A DNA stretch of 64,000 nt from Isoetes taiwanensis (taxonomy: Eukaryota; Streptophyta; Lycopodiopsida; Isoetales; Isoetaceae). Below the pieces are notes generated by a model, which saw nothing but the letters and a program-made list of their open reading frames with translations, did no database searches and was not told the origin of the DNA. The translations under genes were made by a program, and so were the position numbers. Shown here piece by piece: positions 60,540 through 64,000 of this stretch (positions are counted from its first letter, which is position 1; the number at the start of each line of letters is the position of its first letter). The stretch spans positions 6,294,736 through 6,358,735 of the forward strand of contig JAJEKV010000032.1 of the NCBI GenBank assembly GCA_021234155.1, read 5' to 3'.

Positions 60540-61259
60540 ATGCTATTAACAAAGTCACTACTTTTAACAGGAAATTTCCTGCTATTTTCAAATTGTAGTG
60601 TGAATTTTCAAATCCACACAGTAGATTACAAGGGTTCCGGGGAATTTTCCAAACTAATAGCAAGGCCACCAATTGATATTGCCCTTTGTCAAAACATAAA
60701 GTTTGTTTGCTGCAATTCATCCATGTTGGTCAACCCTGTCGTGCGATGCGGCAGTTATTTTCATGAATGTTTACTGAAATCTTTTAGTCGACGTTGCAAA
60801 CTATATACATCTTTGTTACTCAACATTCTCCTTAGTATCGTGCTATATATCCTAAATGGGGTGCACTTTGGACTGCCTCGGTCGTCAGATTCGTCGATAA
60901 GGGTAGGTTATAAAGATTTCAAGAAATATCCTGAACCAAGGGCAAGGCTGCCAAGTGACATTGCCCTCTGTCAAAACGTAAAGTTCATTTGCTGCAATTC
61001 ATTCACATTGGCCAACCCTGTCATGCGATGTGGCAAGAGTTCTTTTTATGCATGTCTACTAAAATCTTTGCAAACTATTTACACCTTTGTTATTCTCCTT
61101 AGTATTATGCTACATATTCTAAGTGGGATGTGCTCTGAACTATTTCAGTCATCAGATACGTCGATCCTACAGTCGAGAGCTAAGGTTGGAGCCGCTGACC
61201 AACTCTCCTTTCGATTATGGTCATTTAGGATTGGGGCACCTATGATTTTGAAATATTAA
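60540..61259 (+). CDS. 239-codon ORF with an internal duplication, unknown
   Basis: Open from ATG to TAA. Two diverged halves, about 60660-60890 and 60940-61160, share IALCQNIKFVCCNSSMLVNP / IALCQNVKFICCNSFTLANP and VxRCG plus LLKS and ILLSIxLxIL. Each half has a hydrophobic stretch that could be a membrane segment. The repeat is visible at the DNA level as well, with changes in all codon positions. It may therefore be a duplicated non-coding segment that happens to stay open. No family is recognised. Confidence 0.35.
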   Translation: MLLTKSLLLTGNFLLFSNCSVNFQIHTVDYKGSGEFSKLIARPPIDIALCQNIKFVCCNSSMLVNPVVRCGSYFHECLLKSFSRRCKLYTSLLLNILLSIVLYILNGVHFGLPRSSDSSIRVGYKDFKKYPEPRARLPSDIALCQNVKFICCNSFTLANPVMRCGKSSFYACLLKSLQTIYTFVILLSIMLHILSGMCSELFQSSDTSILQSRAKVGAADQLSFRLWSFRIGAPMILKY

Positions 61260-62190
61260 AATATGAGTTCACCTAAGATTTTAGAATATAAAATACAAAT
61301 TTGGAAAATTCAAGAGCAGAAGGCATTGTTTGAGCGATATAAAGTCTTGGTCAAAGATATATACCAAATTGCGTATGCCATTTACTTATCCATTTCAGAG
61401 ACTTGAGTGCCAGCTTCAAGTGCTTCATCAGAAATCATTTTAGAAGGTTTTCCTTTTCAATACAAGAGGATTTGACACTTTTTCAGCTCTCGAGCCAGAA
61501 ATAAAAATTAGATAATATGGCAGTGGAGCATGGTGATGGTTGGAGAATTGTTACACTCAAGAAGACGACTAGAATAGAATAAATTTGTTTAACATCGGTG
61601 AGGACCAAAAGAAGATCATGGTGACTGTTGATGGCTCAGCAATTGAAGACGCGCATCTAGAATCTCAAGTATGTATATAATACCAACTCATGCACAAATT
61701 GTACTATGAGAAGCTGTGGAAGTGTGGAATGTAATGTTAACGCCAAAAGCAAGGCATTTCAGAAGTTGCATCTAGAAGGAAGTGATCTTAGACAATCATG
61801 TGTACATTAGGAGATGGTTACACTAAATGAAGTCATGCACAAAAAGATATTTTATCCCTTTGAATTCTAAATATATCTCTTAGCTTATTGTACCTTTTTC
61901 AATGATTCGTATTGAAATTTATTCCTTCTATTAAAAAATGCATGATTGAATGGTAAATGGGTTGTTTATCGTGGTGGCCCAACCATTGTACTTGTTGAGT
62001 AGCTTACAGGTCCATGGCTTAGTTACACATAGTGCTGTTGCGATTTTTGCCTTTATTCTAAGAATTTCTATTATGATTTGGCATATGTGCGTCTTTAATT
62101 TGTTTTGTTAGGTGTTTGCTGTAGTTTTGTGGCTTTATGCCCTTATTCATTGCATTGTCCCATGGCTCTGCAGTCTCAATAGACATTAAT
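61260..62190. other. No recognisable gene
   Basis: AT-rich; no coding signal. Confidence 0.4.

Positions 62191-62193
<3 letters not shown>

Positions 62194-62262
<69 letters not shown>
62194..62262. repeat. (TC)n microsatellite
   Basis: About 34 uninterrupted TC units, directly before the SINE-like segment. Confidence 0.98.
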
Positions 62263-62263
<1 letters not shown>

Positions 62264-62480
62264 GTGGTAACACACTAGTTCCTTAGCAATGTGGTCTCGA
62301 GTTCGAGACCGCCCAGAATCGCACTCGGTACTGTTGGGGGTCAAATCCCAACAGACGCAATGTAAGGTGGTTGGGGGCAGGGCCCAACCAAGCAATGTAG
62401 TGTGGTGTGTGGTCACATGTCCAGTTGGATGCTGCCTAGTTGGCGTGACGTTAAAACTACTATCTATCTATCTATCTCTC
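62263..62480 (+). mobile_element. tRNA-derived SINE candidate with (CTAT)n tail
   Basis: AGTGGTAACACACTAG resembles a pol III A box and GAGTTCGAGACC (62299-62310) a B box, about 30 bp apart, as in tRNA-headed SINEs. The body has a GGTTGGGGGCAGGGCCCAACC hairpin and ends GTTAAAACTA followed by CTAT units (62459-62478). No target-site repeat is seen. Confidence 0.5.
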
Positions 62481-64000
62481 GGTGTATTATGTACCTTAAG
62501 AAGACTAAAAGCAATGATATTCCACTTGAAGCAGAGGAGCTATGGCAATATGTAATGGCTCTCTACCATAATGCAGCAACCAACACAAACATTGTGAGAT
62601 CGACATTGATAATTAAAGAGGAGGAGGTAAAGGATGGCATTACATCGTTATCAAATGGTAAAGCACCAGATCTGAATTCTCTTAGTGCTGAACATCTAAA
62701 ATGGGCAGGTCCAAGTGTTGTTCCTATCATTACTCGCATGTTTAACCTTGCATTGGCACAAGGCTTCCCGTTTGATTGGTGCAGGAACAGAGTGGTGCCG
62801 ATATTCAAAGGGGGATCTAGACAAGATGCAAGTAACTATAGAACAATTACGGTAAGTAATTTGTTCTCAAAACTTTTGCATCTATTTTGGAGAAAAATTG
62901 AGCTTATGGGCGTAAGTCAATAAAAAAAGGCGAAGAATAAAGCTGGTTTTTAGGGGCAGATCCACATTGGACCACTTGTTGGTGTTGAAAACGGTCTTTG
63001 ATAATGTTAAAGGAACAAAAAACCGGTGTATGTGGCGTTCGTTGACTTTAAAAGGCCTTTGATAAGGTTCCGTGTGCAATTATGGGAAAGACTAGAAACG
63101 CTTAATGTGCCACTTGAGCTTAGAAACCGAAAGATGGGTGCTCTATGAGAAGGTGCTTGTAGAATTATCACAACCTTTTTCATTTGATGTTTCAGCCCAT
63201 GTAGAAAGTGACATTGGAGTGAAACAGGGGTTGCCCGATGTCTCCCACCTTATTTGGCTTGTTCATTGATGGTCTAGAGGCTTGGCTACATAATAATTGC
63301 CTGGGAGGGTCTTGAAGTACATGGCTACATTGTACAGTTATTGATGTATCCCGATGATGTTGTTATATTTGCAAGATCAAAAGAACACATGCAAAAACAC
63401 CTAGATGGATTGGCTGCATTTTGTGATCAAACAGGCATGCAAGTGAACTTAGACAAGACAAGTGTTATGACGGTTGGTGCTCTCAAACAGGAACCTATTT
63501 TCAGATATAAAGGGAGTCTTGTGAGTATATGTGATTCTTATAAATACTTGGGCCTTATTTTCAGCAGGAATCATAGATGGAATATGTGTATTTCACAACG
63601 AGTTGATGGAGGGCAAAGAGCATGCGTTGCATAGCATGTGTAGGAGGTCTCATTTATGGTCTTGGAACCTTAAAGTAAAGCTGTATCAGTCACTTGTGCA
63701 AAGTGTAATCCTATATGGATCTGAAATTTGGGGGCCAAGCATTCCACAATGTCTATGGGATGATATAGAACAAGTCTTGAAGAAGTTCTTAAGGCTGAGT
63801 TGGGAGTGAAAGCTCAAACACCTCACCCTATGATGTTGACGGAAAGTGGGCTAATGCCACTTGAGGGAGAAGCTATTTTGAGGTGTATTATGTACCTCAA
63901 GAAGGTGTTGGCATTGGATGAATCTCGGCTTGCTCACAAAGCTTTGATATCAAGTAAAGAGAAAGGATTATTACATGATGTAACAAAATGGCTCAAAAAA
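62481..64000 (+). mobile_element. LINE, frameshifted, runs off the window
   Basis: The protein is split over frames. 62402-62923: DGITSLSNGKAPDLNSLSAE, FNLALAQGFPFDWCRNRVVP, then NYRTITVSN (RT entry). 62950-63090: broken QSGFRxGRSTLDHL-type and VDFKKAFDKVP-type segments. 63200-63260: IGVKQGLP. 63341-63634: MMYPDDVVIFARSKEHMQKH (motif C; YADD replaced by YPDD) and NLDKTSVMTVG, then SYKYLGLIFS. 63660-63810: SLVQSVILYGSEIWGPS. After 63840 the region LPLEGEAILRCIMYLKK continues past the window end. A stretch very close to GTGTATTATGTACCT(C/T)AAGAAG occurs both at the start (62483) and at 63876. Confidence 0.8.

Overview
The window looks like nuclear DNA of a land plant with a large, repeat-rich genome. 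The evidence is a plant-type CDC27B/HOBBIT gene with 16 GT-AG introns, plant-style L1 LINEs with a zf-RVT C-terminus, a Ty3/gypsy LTR with an initiator-Met-tRNA primer binding site, and many degenerate non-LTR elements. A fern or other seed-free plant is my guess; the sequence alone does not settle it.

Layout. 0-6 kb: decayed LINE copies. 6.2-7.7 kb: a 1.6 kb pyrimidine-only tract ending in (TA)n. 7.9-10.5 kb: a LINE 3' end with a tetranucleotide tail, an L1 3' end, and a 1.6 kb poly-A retroposon with a 13 bp target-site duplication. 10.9-13.5 kb (minus): exon-like blocks of an unrecognised gene, one resembling the SAM-binding motif of DNA methyltransferases. 13.5-16.4 kb: a Ty3/gypsy remnant (integrase, RNase H, PBS, 1.54 kb LTR). 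16.4-16.8 kb: a foldback MITE. 18.4-21.2 kb: a 5'-truncated L1. 21.2-36.8 kb: a nested array of two repeat families, C1/C2 and the tandem A/B. A/B are Penelope-like retroelements on the minus strand. 36.8-43.8 kb: a BED-finger fragment, an LTR fragment, a LINE, and a Rep-like protein remnant with a convergent ORF. 44.2-50.8 kb: the intact CDC27 gene. 51-58.1 kb: an inverted-repeat element, then a 2791 bp tandem duplication carrying part of a DEAH4/DHX40-like helicase. 58-64 kb: AT-rich flank, an ORF with an internal duplication, a tRNA-related SINE candidate and a further LINE.

CDC27 is the only clearly functional host gene: 17 exons add up to exactly 780 codons including the stop. The most interesting mobile system is the A/B array. 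It appears to encode a three-exon protein: an AT-hook-like first exon inside a repeated pseudo-LTR, a second exon of unknown function, and a third exon with a Penelope-type reverse transcriptase. Copy A has lost the RT core by an exactly in-frame 906 bp deletion.

Two stretches (the helicase duplication and parts of PLE copy A) differ between copies almost only at CTG/CAG. This looks like a base-calling or polishing artefact at CHG sites, so frameshifts there should not be taken at face value.
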